NCBI GenBank assembly: GCA_950295325.1
Contig: OX485804.1
Location: 4,218,001-4,282,000, forward strand
DNA from: Polytrichum commune
Taxonomy: Eukaryota > Streptophyta > Polytrichopsida > Polytrichales > Polytrichaceae
DNA length: 64,000 nt
Direction: 5' to 3'
Shown here piece by piece: positions 45,707 to 56,343 of this stretch. The translations under genes were made by a program, and so were the position numbers. The notes beneath the pieces are model-generated. The model did no database searches. It was given only the letters and a program-made list of their open reading frames with translations, and was not told the origin of the DNA. The first letter of the stretch is position 1. Every line of letters begins with the position of its first letter.

Positions 45707-45856
45707 TCACACCCTGATCGTCATGATGCAAAGCCCCATCGACCTCTTACTCCCTCTAGGAGGATTCCATTTCGAAGAACCACCGTCTCCTTCGCTTCTC
45801 TTATTCCCTCCGGGTGGATTCCATTTGGAAGAACCACCATCGCCTGTGGCACCCAT
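45707..45856 (-). CDS. GDGG-SKW repeat microprotein, layout C (49 aa)
   Basis: A 49-residue protein MGAT, unit 1 GDGGSSKWNPPGG (5-17, Trp12), linker NKRSE, unit 2 GDGGSSKWNPPRG (23-35, Trp30), then SKRS and a hydrophobic tail MGLCIMTIRV. Layout-C genes at 29407 and 32424 have a third unit where this tail begins, so the tail probably results from loss of unit 3. Between units there are five synonymous changes and one replacement (Gly to Arg). This is one of only two members with a cysteine (residue 40 here; residue 31 in the gene at 52237). TATA-like ATATATATAT at 46186-46195 and GGTCAAGCCACGT at 46233-46245 lie upstream on the same strand. Antisense frames at 45696-45893 are shadows. Confidence 0.66.
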   Translation of the reverse strand: MGATGDGGSSKWNPPGGNKRSEGDGGSSKWNPPRGSKRSMGLCIMTIRV

Positions 45857-46185
45857 GGAGATAATCAGTTACCTCTACCCTGAATTTCTATAGCCTACGC
45901 GCCTAGCTCAAACTCCCTTCAGAAGCTATAACAGTACTAATTGTCGATCGGACTTGTATCTGGTTCAACCAAGCTGAAATACTGCAGTCGCCCGGTGGCT
46001 TCACAGAGAAACTGTAGATTAATGACGAGGCACAACTGTAAACATACAGAAGAGGAAGCACCAATTCTCAACTGCTGATAATCTCCTGGCGCACTAAGCT
46101 ATCATGTACAACAGAAGTTAGAACGAAGAGTAATTCATTTGCATCTGTCTTATGTCGCTGTGTAGAATGGATGGAAATCCTTTCC

Positions 46186-46195
46186 ATATATATAT
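46186..46195 (-). promoter_or_regulatory. TATA box for the gene at 45707-45856
   Basis: CATATATATATGG, about 330 bp before the ATG. Confidence 0.45.
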
Positions 46196-46232
46196 GCTGG
46201 CCCTGTATACTTGGGACTCACTGTGTCTAATT

Positions 46233-46245
46233 ACGTGGCTTGACC
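46233..46245 (-). promoter_or_regulatory. Shared promoter motif, variant GGTCAAGCCACGT
   Basis: Differs at two positions from GGTCAAGGCACGC at 30094 and 32035. Lies about 38 bp upstream of the TATA box. Confidence 0.4.
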
Positions 46246-49200
46246 ATCGACAACATGCCACGCGGACAAAAAACACAAACATTAATTTGAAGTAATTCTA
46301 TCATGTGGAGGGGGCAGAAACGCGTCCATGGTTTGCTTGAAATCTGGACTTGGATCTCCTGCCCAACTCCTGGTGGCACTAGCTAGCAATCAAAAAATCG
46401 GTCGGAAATTCTGAAATTAATTTGACAATTTTTAAGTTTCCAAGTCATTTGGTTGAAAGTTCTTACAGGACCTTCATTGAGGTTGCTTGAACTGCTTATA
46501 CCAGTCAGCGTCGGTTATAAAATACCTTCCTTTTGATGTTTCCTCAGATGTCTCACACCATGTAGTTTCGGAGATGATAGCCTGGAAAATATAAAGCTAC
46601 TTCTTTCCATGACATACAGCCTGGAATATTTAATGGAATTACTTGTTAATTATCTCGTAATTTCAAGTGTCAAACCCTAATGACAAGATCAATTGGTGCA
46701 CACAAAATCAAAGGTCAGTGTTCATATCAGGGATCAGTTTCCGATCACAAGTGATTAATTCGTCTCCAAAGCGTCATGAAAGTTATTAATGACGGCAGCA
46801 GGTCACTACAGAATGACTTCAAAGATGTTGTAAACTGGGCCTACCGTAACAGATCATCATGATTCTTGCATCAATACATTTCCCCTCGAACTCGGCAATA
46901 TTCTTCCCACCTAGTCGGCGGGCCGACACTGTTTGCCGCATACATACGGCTTGTTTGAATATCAATCAAGCATGGCACCAAATACTCAAAGTCTTGTGGT
47001 AAGATTTCTCAAACTTGGGGCCAGGGGGAGGGCAAAAGGGAGGGGCAAATATAAGCAACCAGAAGCAGCAGTACAGCACTTATTCGATCCACTCATGAAA
47101 AAATAGTTTGTAGTTAGTCCATTTGACAAATCGGATTACTGAAAAAATTTGGGGGCTGGGTCAGGGCTGGCTAGCTAGCTAGCTCGGAGGAAGCTGCAGT
47201 AACTGATACTATGAGCTCATCACGGGTCTGTTGAATTACCAAGAAAATTAAAAAGTCCACTACATGACTTTTTGTCGTCAACTTATCATCACGTTGACGG
47301 TACAATTTAGAAACATTACTCTGTACATGCACCCACCTACCTACCAACCAGCATGAGAGAATTACACATGAAATTCGTCGCTTTTCGCTCAGATTGTACT
47401 GAGACCACCCAATTGTCAGTTATTCAGTTGAAGGCGAGACATGTCGTCCTATAACTGCAGGCAGCCTCTTTTGAGTTACTAATAAAAAGGACCGTACTTG
47501 CAGGGGTTCTCATTTGTGATTCCTCGTCTCCCAAAGTAAGACTACTTACTAGGACATACAATTTCTTGCCAGGCAATTGTAAACAGCCATCGCTTGAAGT
47601 CACATTCAAGGCTGGAAAATCATGGGTAAAATTATCCGAGGTACGTCTATGAACTGACCTTTGTAGTCTGCTTTCAAAAGGTCCGATTAATTTCTAACTT
47701 CTTGGATACAGGCTATATGTGCTTGTGACTTGACCATTACATTGTAATTGCATATGTCAACTGTAGTAATCATCTCTTGATGCATTGAGAGGCAAAATCT
47801 AGACATGATTTCTTCAACGTGGGACCCACTTCTCCTAATTCATCACGTGGGGCCCCAAAACTCCATTGAGTGCGGAGCGTTTGCCTTCGATGTGTTGGGT
47901 TCATGAGATCAAAGGTAAGAATTTGGTCCAGGGACTCAAGTAGTTACTCTTTTCCAGGTGGCAAGAAAGGCTAGATGAAGAGTCAAAGTTTTGAAAAACT
48001 GCTCATCGACGAACAAGCCTGGCATGCCAGCTGGCCCCTTGACACTTGTCTTATGCATATATTTCAAGCTTTGTGATAAGTCGTAGGGGGGGGGGGGGGG
48101 GGCAAATATGTTGAAGACTAAAAGTATGTATGTGAGACTCAATTCGCTTGAGTAAGACGTAAGCACTGGAACAATCAATGTTTGACCAAACCAAAACCCA
48201 ATAAATCATGCTCACAGGAAACATCACTGGATGAAATGGGTTCATAATATTTCTGAGTTTGGTGAATTGTTTCAGGATGACTTGAAAGCTGCTCTTAATC
48301 AATCGGTATGAAAAACAAACTTACTTCATTGGGCAGCTTGTGTTCGCAAGTAAGAAAATTTTGAGGAATCCTTTTGGGCCATGAATGAAGTTCTTGTCAA
48401 CCTCCTGGTGGCTTTATGTACCTTTTCTGGGATGTTGCGTCAATTTATTGTCTTGTATTCTTGCATCTTAAGACACTGCCGCAGCAGTTGCTAATACCAA
48501 GCCCGGGGCGGCAACTCAAACAAATAATCCATCCATATTATCTTTGTACATTCATACCAAAGAATTAATTTACAGAACTTAGAATGGAGTGATGTAGTGC
48601 ACACTGAGATCGTCCATAATACGTAATAATTTTTTGATTTGAACATGTCTATGTATTATAATACATGAATCATTTGAAAATGATTTGGACTTTCTCTTGA
48701 ACAAGGGGACTAGTCCATAATTTGGTCTCCATCATACCTAATTATAATTTATATACTCTACAAAAATTTGAAGATAATTAGATTATTTGAGCTTGTAAAT
48801 CCTAACCCTAACTCTCGTCCCAACTTCTGTCCGTGGCTCCTCTCCCGTTTCTCTTTTGAAACTCTTCAACCTCTCTTCAATAGTTAAAAGTTGTAGATTA
48901 TTTGAAACATAATCTAGATTATATGAACGATTACGTGTACATAATCTATGCCTTTGTGAAATTTTTGGACAAGCCTCCTATAATTATTTGTTTGAGTTGC
49001 TGCCCCTAGATACCAAGAAAAGTATCGCAATATCAATCTGCAAAATTTACCACTTTTCATGCAAAGTTCGACTGGAATTAGGACAAGGAACAAAAATCCT
49101 ATTAAAACCCAATCAACTACAGGTTAAGTTGTTGCTGTACTTCGGTTCACCTTTCTGCTCTGTATGTGATACAATATAGCTTGATAAATTAGACTTAGTG

Positions 49201-50145
49201 TAAATTAGAAAAGAGATGATTTCAGTCAACTTCGCAAATCAGTATGGTTATGGGCGCAGAGCAAACCTAGGGCAAATCAATTGATCTTAACGACATAGAC
49301 ATGTTAACCTTACCAACAGACACAAAAGCCCACCACAGGAATATCACGTAAATTGAAAATTGAGGCTAATGGTGAAAAGATCCAGGTTTAGGGTCCAACA
49401 TTGAAAATGGTTATAAGATTACCCTTAAGACCATTTCGATTAATAGGCTTTGTCGCCGGAATCTGATTAAAAAATTGTCACATTGGCATTCAAGGAAGAT
49501 TGCTAACCTACACAATAAATTATTACAAAGGTCCCTTGATGTCACAAACACTTCACAAATCATGTGCTATGATATACAAACACACTTTGATCAAAGTTGT
49601 GAAACAACTATCAAGCATAAATTTGTCGAGGAGAAGTCAAGTTTGAAGCATTATAAGTGTAAAGAACATGACATTTTAGCTCAAGTCTACTCTCAGGCTT
49701 TTAAATGAAACTCTTGACCTATAACACTGGATATTATTACCAATTGCTTCCTCCTTGTGCAATATTCAAGCTCCCTTACATACATCATCGAAGTTTGCAA
49801 AATCTTAGTTAACTCATGTTTGTGATCACATTCACATTGAAACTCAACTCAAACTCCAAAAAAATTGGGTTTAGTTAGGGGTCACTTGCAAGTGCAAAAG
49901 TTGACTCATATCTCCTAAGTCATTATAAAAATGATGCATGGCCTATATATTACAAGATGAAAAATTGCTTTCCCATAGTTATGGGATATGGTTGATGGGT
50001 ATCCTTGAGAGGACCTTTTCATTTGATGGGCTAATTTTTTTTCTTCCTCTTCCATGTAACAGACTTTTCATCATTTTCGTTTTCCTTTCACCGGGCAAGA
50101 TTAATTTCAGACTTTATATGCCTTTCCTTTTGCTTGTGATGGGCA
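46246..50145. other. Long intergenic stretch
   Basis: No gene recognised in 3.9 kb. A 17-G run lies at 48086-48102. GCTAGCTAGCTAGCT occurs near 47170. Short frames (47424-47609, 47936-48302, 48988-49179, 49475-49708) have no recognisable features. Confidence 0.4.
48086..48102 (+). repeat. G17 homopolymer
   Basis: Seventeen consecutive G. Similar in length to the terminal runs of the MITE at 35816-36163, but without a matching inverted end nearby. Confidence 0.8.
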
Positions 50146-50705
50146 ATGAACGGGAAGAACCGACTGCTAATACCCCAGCCACACCGGGGATGTAGCCGCC
50201 CCCCATCCAACCCAACCAGTGCGGGGCCCCATACACCCTAGATGGCCAGCCCCAACTGCAAGGGGCCCCGCACCGGCCGGGCCGGCTGGGGGGCAGTTGG
50301 ACCCCCCGGTGTGCCCATGGTATAAGTTACAGTTGAACCGGTTGATGTTCAAAGCTTCAAGAGAATTACCGATCGTTTTAGAGGAGGTTATAGAACATAC
50401 CTCAAATCAATGAATACAGACCGAAAGATGTCAACATGTAACCGGCTGGACTTGGAAACACTCGGATCTTGACCAGTGATCGGGGAGATTTCTGAGCATA
50501 ATCGGTTGAGATCCTAGTGTTTGCAAGTCCAACCAGTTACATGTTGACATCCTCCGGTTTTCCTTTATTGAATTGGAATATATTCGTCTATAAATTCCTC
50601 CAAAATGATCATCAGTAATTTTCCTGCAGTCTTGAACTTCAACCGGTTGGTTATTTCTCAAACTCAACCGGTTCATCTGTAACTAACTGCCAGTTCTCCC
50701 CGATC
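50146..50705. repeat. MITE family B, inverted pair with GC-rich insertion
   Basis: The left half (plus, from AACGGGAAGAACCGACTGCTA) contains the insertion 50173-50320 and then TTACAGTTGAACCGGTTGATG to about 50470. From about 50480 to 50705 a second copy runs in reverse and ends AACTGCCAGTTCTCCCCGATC. The two halves are complementary over roughly 150-200 bp. Confidence 0.65.
50173..50320. mobile_element. GC-rich 148-bp MITE
   Basis: The ends CCCCAGCCACACCGGGG and CCCCGGTGTGCCCATGG are near-complementary and flanked by TA. It is strikingly GC-rich against the AT-rich surroundings and sits at the same internal site of family B that is occupied in two other copies. Confidence 0.6.
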
Positions 50706-51020
50706 ATTGATCTTGACTGATTATATCAAAGAAATTCCCCAGACACTGGTGACAGGTCCAAAAAGGAGCTTCGGTCCCACCCAATCCCATGTTCTTGGAA
50801 TATAAAAGCGCATGGCTTGGAGTGCAAATTAAAAGAGGTAGCAAATGATGAGAATGTCGGAACCAATATTTAGTGTTCTTTAGGACAGACAAAGAAAGAA
50901 TGTCCCCGAGTGGCCGACACAAATCGAGTCGGACATCACACACATCTGACTCTGATGAGTCGTTGCTCACGTCATATTATGCACTTTTTACTTATTACCT
51001 ATACAAATCCAACCCAAGCA
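50706..51020. other. Spacer
   Basis: No feature recognised. Confidence 0.35.
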
Positions 51021-51243
51021 GTGCCCGGGAAGTTTTTGGGCATAGTCGGTCAAGGTCATAGTGATTCTAAATCCAGCCGGTTACATGATGACATCTTCCG
51101 GGTTTGCCTTATTCATCTGACGTATATTCTATAGATTCCTCTATACTGATCGGTAATCCTCCTGAAGTCTGGAACTTCAACCGGTTATTTCTCACATTCA
51201 ACCGGTTCATCTGTAACTAACCGCCGGTTCTCCCCGGACATAG
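51021..51243 (-). mobile_element. MITE family B, near-complete copy (about 223 bp)
   Basis: Starts TGCCCGGGAAGTTTTTGGG and ends AACCGCCGGTTCTCCCCGGACA, with the ACCGGTT-rich body in reverse orientation. Its internal CTGTAACTAACCGCC site is uninterrupted. It lies about 0.7 kb upstream of the TATA box of the gene at 52237. Confidence 0.65.
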
Positions 51244-51565
51244 TGACTATTTTCTGGAAACCAATTTCTGACTGACTTTGTTGAGAAAGTCCCCGGCAAG
51301 GGTCCGCCTTCGGAGCTGCTTCCGGATTGCAGGTTCCGAAGCCGCACTTCACTTACCTAACCAATTTCTTGACACTCAAGCCGACTCATTTCCACCATCA
51401 AACCCCAAGTAAGTTCCTTTGAGTCATGTCCCTGGAGTCTAACCAATATTCAACGTCAGGTTAGTTGTTACTGGCAGCAGAAATCTCATGCGGTTTTGAC
51501 TCTACAGCGTTAATGTCAACTCCCAAAGGTAAACTCATGCTGGTGGGTCCGGACGGGTGGGTTGA

Positions 51566-51604
51566 GGGGGGGGGAAGGGGGGGGAAGGGGGGGGAAGGGG
51601 GGGG
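51566..51604 (+). repeat. (GGGGGGGGAA)n tract, strong G-quadruplex candidate
   Basis: Four runs of 8-9 G separated by AA, about 350 bp upstream of the TATA box of the gene at 52237. The frames on both strands across it are low-complexity shadows. Confidence 0.8.
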
Positions 51605-51916
51605 CAAATCTACAATACTTTTCTTCTTGTGGCGGCCGGCTAGAGTAGATAGTCGATCGCGGTGTTGCCGACTTTCAACTCTCAAGATGAGGGCCGTTAT
51701 CGATCGTGAGATGGAAATTAGGACCCTGTTGCCCCTCTCCTCTGACAATTTGAAACGCACTTTGAATTAGATTAAACGCGTTGCGTTGTTGGGACGTAGA
51801 GAGTCAAACTTCGTACATCCTCACACCAAGCCTGGTTGATCGATGACCTGCAACTCTAACCTGAAAAATGATGAATCTCATGTCCAAACGCACGATCCAG
51901 AGGTCCATCAAAGTTT

Positions 51917-51924
51917 TGACGTCA
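51917..51924 (+). promoter_or_regulatory. TGACGTCA bZIP-type site
   Basis: A palindromic TGACGTCA, overlapping TTGAC, 31 bp upstream of the TATA box. This is the classic binding core of TGA/CRE-type plant bZIP factors. Actual use is inferred. Confidence 0.5.
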
Positions 51925-51954
51925 GGTACCGCGTTCAACCGAGGATCCGGATGC

Positions 51955-51960
51955 TATAAA
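51955..51960 (+). promoter_or_regulatory. TATA box for the gene at 52237-52359
   Basis: GCTATAAAGGG. Predicted transcription start about 51985-51990, giving a leader of about 250 nt that contains a (CTT)n run at 52009-52029. Confidence 0.6.
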
Positions 51961-52236
51961 GGGAGCTCCTCCACTTCTGGTAATTCACAGCATCGCAAAC
52001 ACAAGATTCTTCTTCTTCTTCTTCTTCTGCTAGCTAAGAAGTTAACCTCGGAGTTGTGAGCTTGACTAGCTTATACTTGTTATCTTATCCACCTTCTGCA
52101 CACAGATTGAAATTTCTGATCAAGGTTGCCCTAGAAGGTCGACTTTCATCATTTATCTCACGGTCGACTAACATCTGCTGCCCGCGGCCGAAGATCCAAC
52201 TCGAAAGAAAGAAAGAAAACTACTTCACTTGCAGCT

Positions 52237-52359
52237 ATGGCTCCAGAAGGAGATGGAGGTGCCTCAAAATGGAACCCTCCTCGACGCGTTCATAATGAAG
52301 TGCAACAACAGATACAATTCGGTACCTGCAACAACTTCGAATGGCACCAAGAAAGTTGA
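52237..52359 (+). CDS. GDGG-SKW repeat microprotein, layout B variant (40 aa)
   Basis: A 40-residue protein MAPE, unit 1 GDGGASKWNPPRR (5-17, Trp12), linker VHNEVQQQIQF, then GTCNNFEWHQES (29-40). The last block aligns with the second unit of layout B: the position-matched Trp (36) is kept, but Asp-Gly-Gly and Ser-Lys are lost. The ATG is preceded by TTCACTTGCAGCT, which looks like a splice acceptor, so a leader intron is possible. Its promoter is the best in the window (TGACGTCA, TATAAA, CT-rich leader). The in-frame overlap of the upstream frame 52056-52295 is in a different phase. Function unknown. Confidence 0.62.
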   Translation: MAPEGDGGASKWNPPRRVHNEVQQQIQFGTCNNFEWHQES

Positions 52360-55300
52360 TCATCGTGGAATTTCTAAAGGACTTCGAATTTCAACCTAAT
52401 TCAGCCATGCACTCATACCAATTTTTGGCTTGAATGCTTGTTTGATTTCTCGATCGGTGGTACTTCTAGCAGCCATGGTACTTCTGATGACTCGCTCAAA
52501 GAGCTGGAATATGTAATTCCACTCATTACTTGTCAATCTACTTCTCGTAATCGGAGTACCGCTAAGTGCACTTCAAGTTGACACCTGGAGATGGGTTCGA
52601 CTCCTTTTTGCAATGGAGCTTCGAAAGAATTCTGCAAATCGAAGATGATTGATCTGCTCTTAGGAAGCGGTAATTCTGATCAAGCGAGCAAGCATCAAAC
52701 ACAGGGAATGTCATCAACATTCAACCACAGATCGGCCATCATTTGAATGGTTCAGTTCGGCTACAATTTTGAGGTCGGATATTTAGGTAGATGCCGCATC
52801 ATGATTCGATGAGGTTTCCCGCAGATGAGGGTCAATTTTTGTAGTTTGTGAGGACGTAGTTGACACTTTCGTCACCAATTTTTTGTCATCCAGATCTTGA
52901 GCAATTGCACAGTTGCCAACAACCTGTACTACTGACTGGACTACTTAAATCTGAAATGACAGCATATGTTTATTATGCAAATGAAAACAACATGAATGGC
53001 ATGTACAGATCTGAACAATTTGAATGTCAATATTATCTGAAACCTCAGTTATGAATCTACAAACTGAGCTCTTTCCTTTTACATTTTGATGAAGCAGGCG
53101 CAATATTATTATTGTCAACCTGCATCCATGATCACATGAGGATGGCTCTACTTGCATTTCACCACAAAAAATATAATAGTCACAACAAGCGCCAAGTCAG
53201 TCGCTCAATAAACTTCTGCATTTCATGGCTTAAGCATTTGGTTACACTAGTAGAAGAACACTTGTCCAATGCAACTTACAGCAAGAAAATGTATAAATAA
53301 ATTATTTTTCCTAGATAAAGGTTTTTGGTTGTCATTTATCCAAAAATTGTAATAAAAAACCTCCAGTTCACAAGAAATTATCTATCCATGCATTTTCTCA
53401 CCATGAGTTGCAATGAACAAGTTGCAACGGATGGTTACAATATTGGAAAAGTTTCTTCTAGGGTTATCCACATCATCGTAGCTTTCAATCATTGATTTGA
53501 AGCTAATGGTAGGTTTACACTAGGTCTCAAAGTCAAAGTTACTCCGAAATTGAGCAATCCTATTGGTTGAGAGCTATAATTTGGACCCAAGGAGTTTTCA
53601 CTAGGGTCCCATCCCAAAATGAGGAAGTAGCGCTTATGGGCATCACTATCTTGTCAAATTCTAACATTCGTCACTCAAGAGAATATTTTGAATCCTAGTT
53701 TGAGAAACCAATCTTCAAGCTTGGGTCCAATCTTGATCAAGTGTGAAAATAAGATCCATTAAGGGGTGTTTTGGACCTCAAGTTTCTTAGACCATGACCC
53801 TCATGTAAACCCACCCCAAGTAAAGGATAATGCACGGGCCCACATGCCTTTTCGCATGTAAAAAACTCCCAAAAGCAGGAGCCAAGAGGTTTGATTGCAT
53901 TTGTGCAGGTGCATCACAATGCATAATTCACCGGTACTGGTGCATTCACCTGCGAATGGACTGGTTGGCAAACCTCAATGAAACCCAAGTGTGCATCATG
54001 TCAAGAGGAATGTGGTTGGACTTTTCTTCTCTAAAAATATTCTTGACAGCTCTCTTCATTGAGTCATGGTTGAAAACTCTACAAGTAGTAACTTGTTCAT
54101 CAGTACTGGAGAAATTCAATTGAAAAAGGAATAAAAATGCCTCCCTCTGGGAAGACATTGTCAAGGGCAGTTGTCCCAGTGGAGTTGAACATGATGAAGA
54201 CTTGCAAGACTGCCTGAATCCTCTGTATGTTCATCTGTCAAGCACGCAATTGGAGCTGAACATTGACTTGAAGATTTGAACCCTTTCATGATGAATCTCG
54301 ATCGTCCTCTCCTTATAATTCTATCAATCGCTTGCATACAACTGTCTAAGGTGATTAAAATAGTTACTGGACATTACATGTTATAATCAGTGGATAAGAT
54401 TCAAGTCAGTGTGAGCCTACTCTAAATTCAGACCATGGTACTGCTCGCACAGTTGGATTGGAATGCCTTGACCTTATGGACTAAATAACTTTTCAGCAAG
54501 AGAAGAGAGGATGATGAGTTGTGATAGCAAGGAGACATCTATCTACTCAAGCCGTTCATGAGGTCCGATAATATGTTCACGTACAAACTTTAGAAGTTAC
54601 ATATGGACAAAATGTTCTTTGCGACCATAATTTCACACCTTGGACAAGCATATTGTGCAAGACGGCAAGTACTTGAATATTTCTTGCACATATCTAATTG
54701 TGTCTTATTTGATGTAAACTATCTAAAGTATTTTGGGTTGAAGGTTTTATTGGCTCATAGTGAATCAAGAAGGCTTTTGGTCAAGGATGTGCTTTGTAGG
54801 GCCCAAGAGGACACATGAAGGTGTAAAACCTACCTTTTGGGACGTAGAACTCCATATAAGGCTAACAGGCTCACTTTCATGATGGTCAACAATCTAACTG
54901 GCATTTTCTTCTTTTCTTTGGGAAGTGGAAGAGAGAGAGAAAGGGGAGGGAGGTGCGATAATTCCTATACGATTAATCTGGGAATATGGGGTGTTGGTGC
55001 ATGTCAAGTTTTTGTTTGTTACAACAGTGCTAACCGGATATCATTACGACAAATGCATATAAGTAACTTAGACAATAAATTTTGGCAACACTTAAAATAT
55101 AATCTTCACATGAACGATGGTAGTAGACGCCATGAAAGGCCAATTACAATACAGGTTCCACAGGGAGCCATTTAGCATTCAGGTGGTAGGTATGAACAGA
55201 TTCACAGTGAGCTTTGTCTACATAGCTTGTGATGAAACTAAGAAACATATGACACAGGCTCTCATGTAAGACTCTGCAAGCATATGTGTGACTTGTGCTT

Positions 55301-55789
55301 TAATTTCCCAGTTGGATGGTGCTTGATTGCAAGCTCTAGACATTAATCCGTGAACCCAGGTTTGCATTAATTATGGTGTATCATGGATTATCATGTATTA
55401 GTGGTAATTAACATAATAACCAGCTTGCGGAAGGTCAACCCATGAGCGAACTAGGAGGGTGTAATTATGCCCTACCATTACCGAACCCAATGGTGTATAC
55501 TGCAAAGTGGAAATCGAGACCCGTCAAAACCATCTTAGTGAGTTAGGGTTTCCAGAGCACCAACCTAGCCTTGCCCGGGTTGGAGTACCACACTGTTGGG
55601 TTGAGTTGCCCGGTCACCCACCGAGGCCACGTCTGTCCCCATCATCATGCCCATTCCCTTGTTACAGGGCACATCACATCAGTGCCCATGCCTTCCATCA
55701 TTACATCCTACTGCCATGAGGACCATGTGGACCATGGTCAACATCCATCCACCGAGGTAACCTAATCACCCTCGGGGATTGCGTTTTCC
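52360..55789. other. Intergenic
   Basis: Numerous short frames (for example 53830-54123, 54603-54818, 54837-55175, 55507-55719), none with recognisable features. TCTCGATCGG at about 52447 matches the 3' flanks of two other family members. A GA-rich tract lies at 54928-54952. Confidence 0.4.
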
Positions 55790-56340
55790 AATCATGGGAG
55801 GCTCTTTGAAAGACCTCCATCCAGCCATGTCTCTTAAATCATTGTAACCTGCACACTCTAGATTTCTACCGCAATGGAGTGCCTTGCATCAAGTGATGCG
55901 ATTGCAACAATGATGCGGTGAAGGGTTTATGGCCAAGATCAGTGGCTAGAGCGTTTCTTTTCAAACACGGTGGAACCGCGCTTCATTTTGATTGTAACCT
56001 AGGCATTTAGCAAACAGTCCGGATTTCTCCCACAATGGAGTGTCTTGCATGTAGTGATGCGAATGCAACATCGATGTAGTGAAGTTATACACGAAAAATC
56101 ATCTTGTGGAGCGCTCACTCCACAAACCGTGGTTACAGTCACCCTTTCTGACTGCGTTTTTCAAATATATTTGCAGATCTGCATTCAACCTTTGCTTATG
56201 ATTGATCGTAATCTACTCATTTAGTGCAGAGTTCGCATGTAAGCCACACTCAAATGTCTTCAAACAAGTGAAGTGACTGTAACAATGATGCAGTGACGCT
56301 ATACAAAAAAGATCTTGTCGTAATGATTGTCATGCTATGA
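55790..56340 (+). repeat. Left terminal region with about three subrepeats
   Basis: Three diverged units each hold ATTGTAACCT, [AC]AATGGAGTG[CT]CTTGCAT, AGTGATGCGA[TA]TGCAACA and GATG[CT][GA]GTGAAG. The period is about 165-190 bp. These read inverted at the far end of the element. Confidence 0.65.
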
Positions 56341-56343
56341 ATG

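Noticed and set aside
50167-50413. Gly/Pro-rich frames on both strands
   Set aside because: Translation of the GC-rich MITE.
51461-51770. Frames with poly-Gly or poly-Pro
   Set aside because: Translation of the G-run array.
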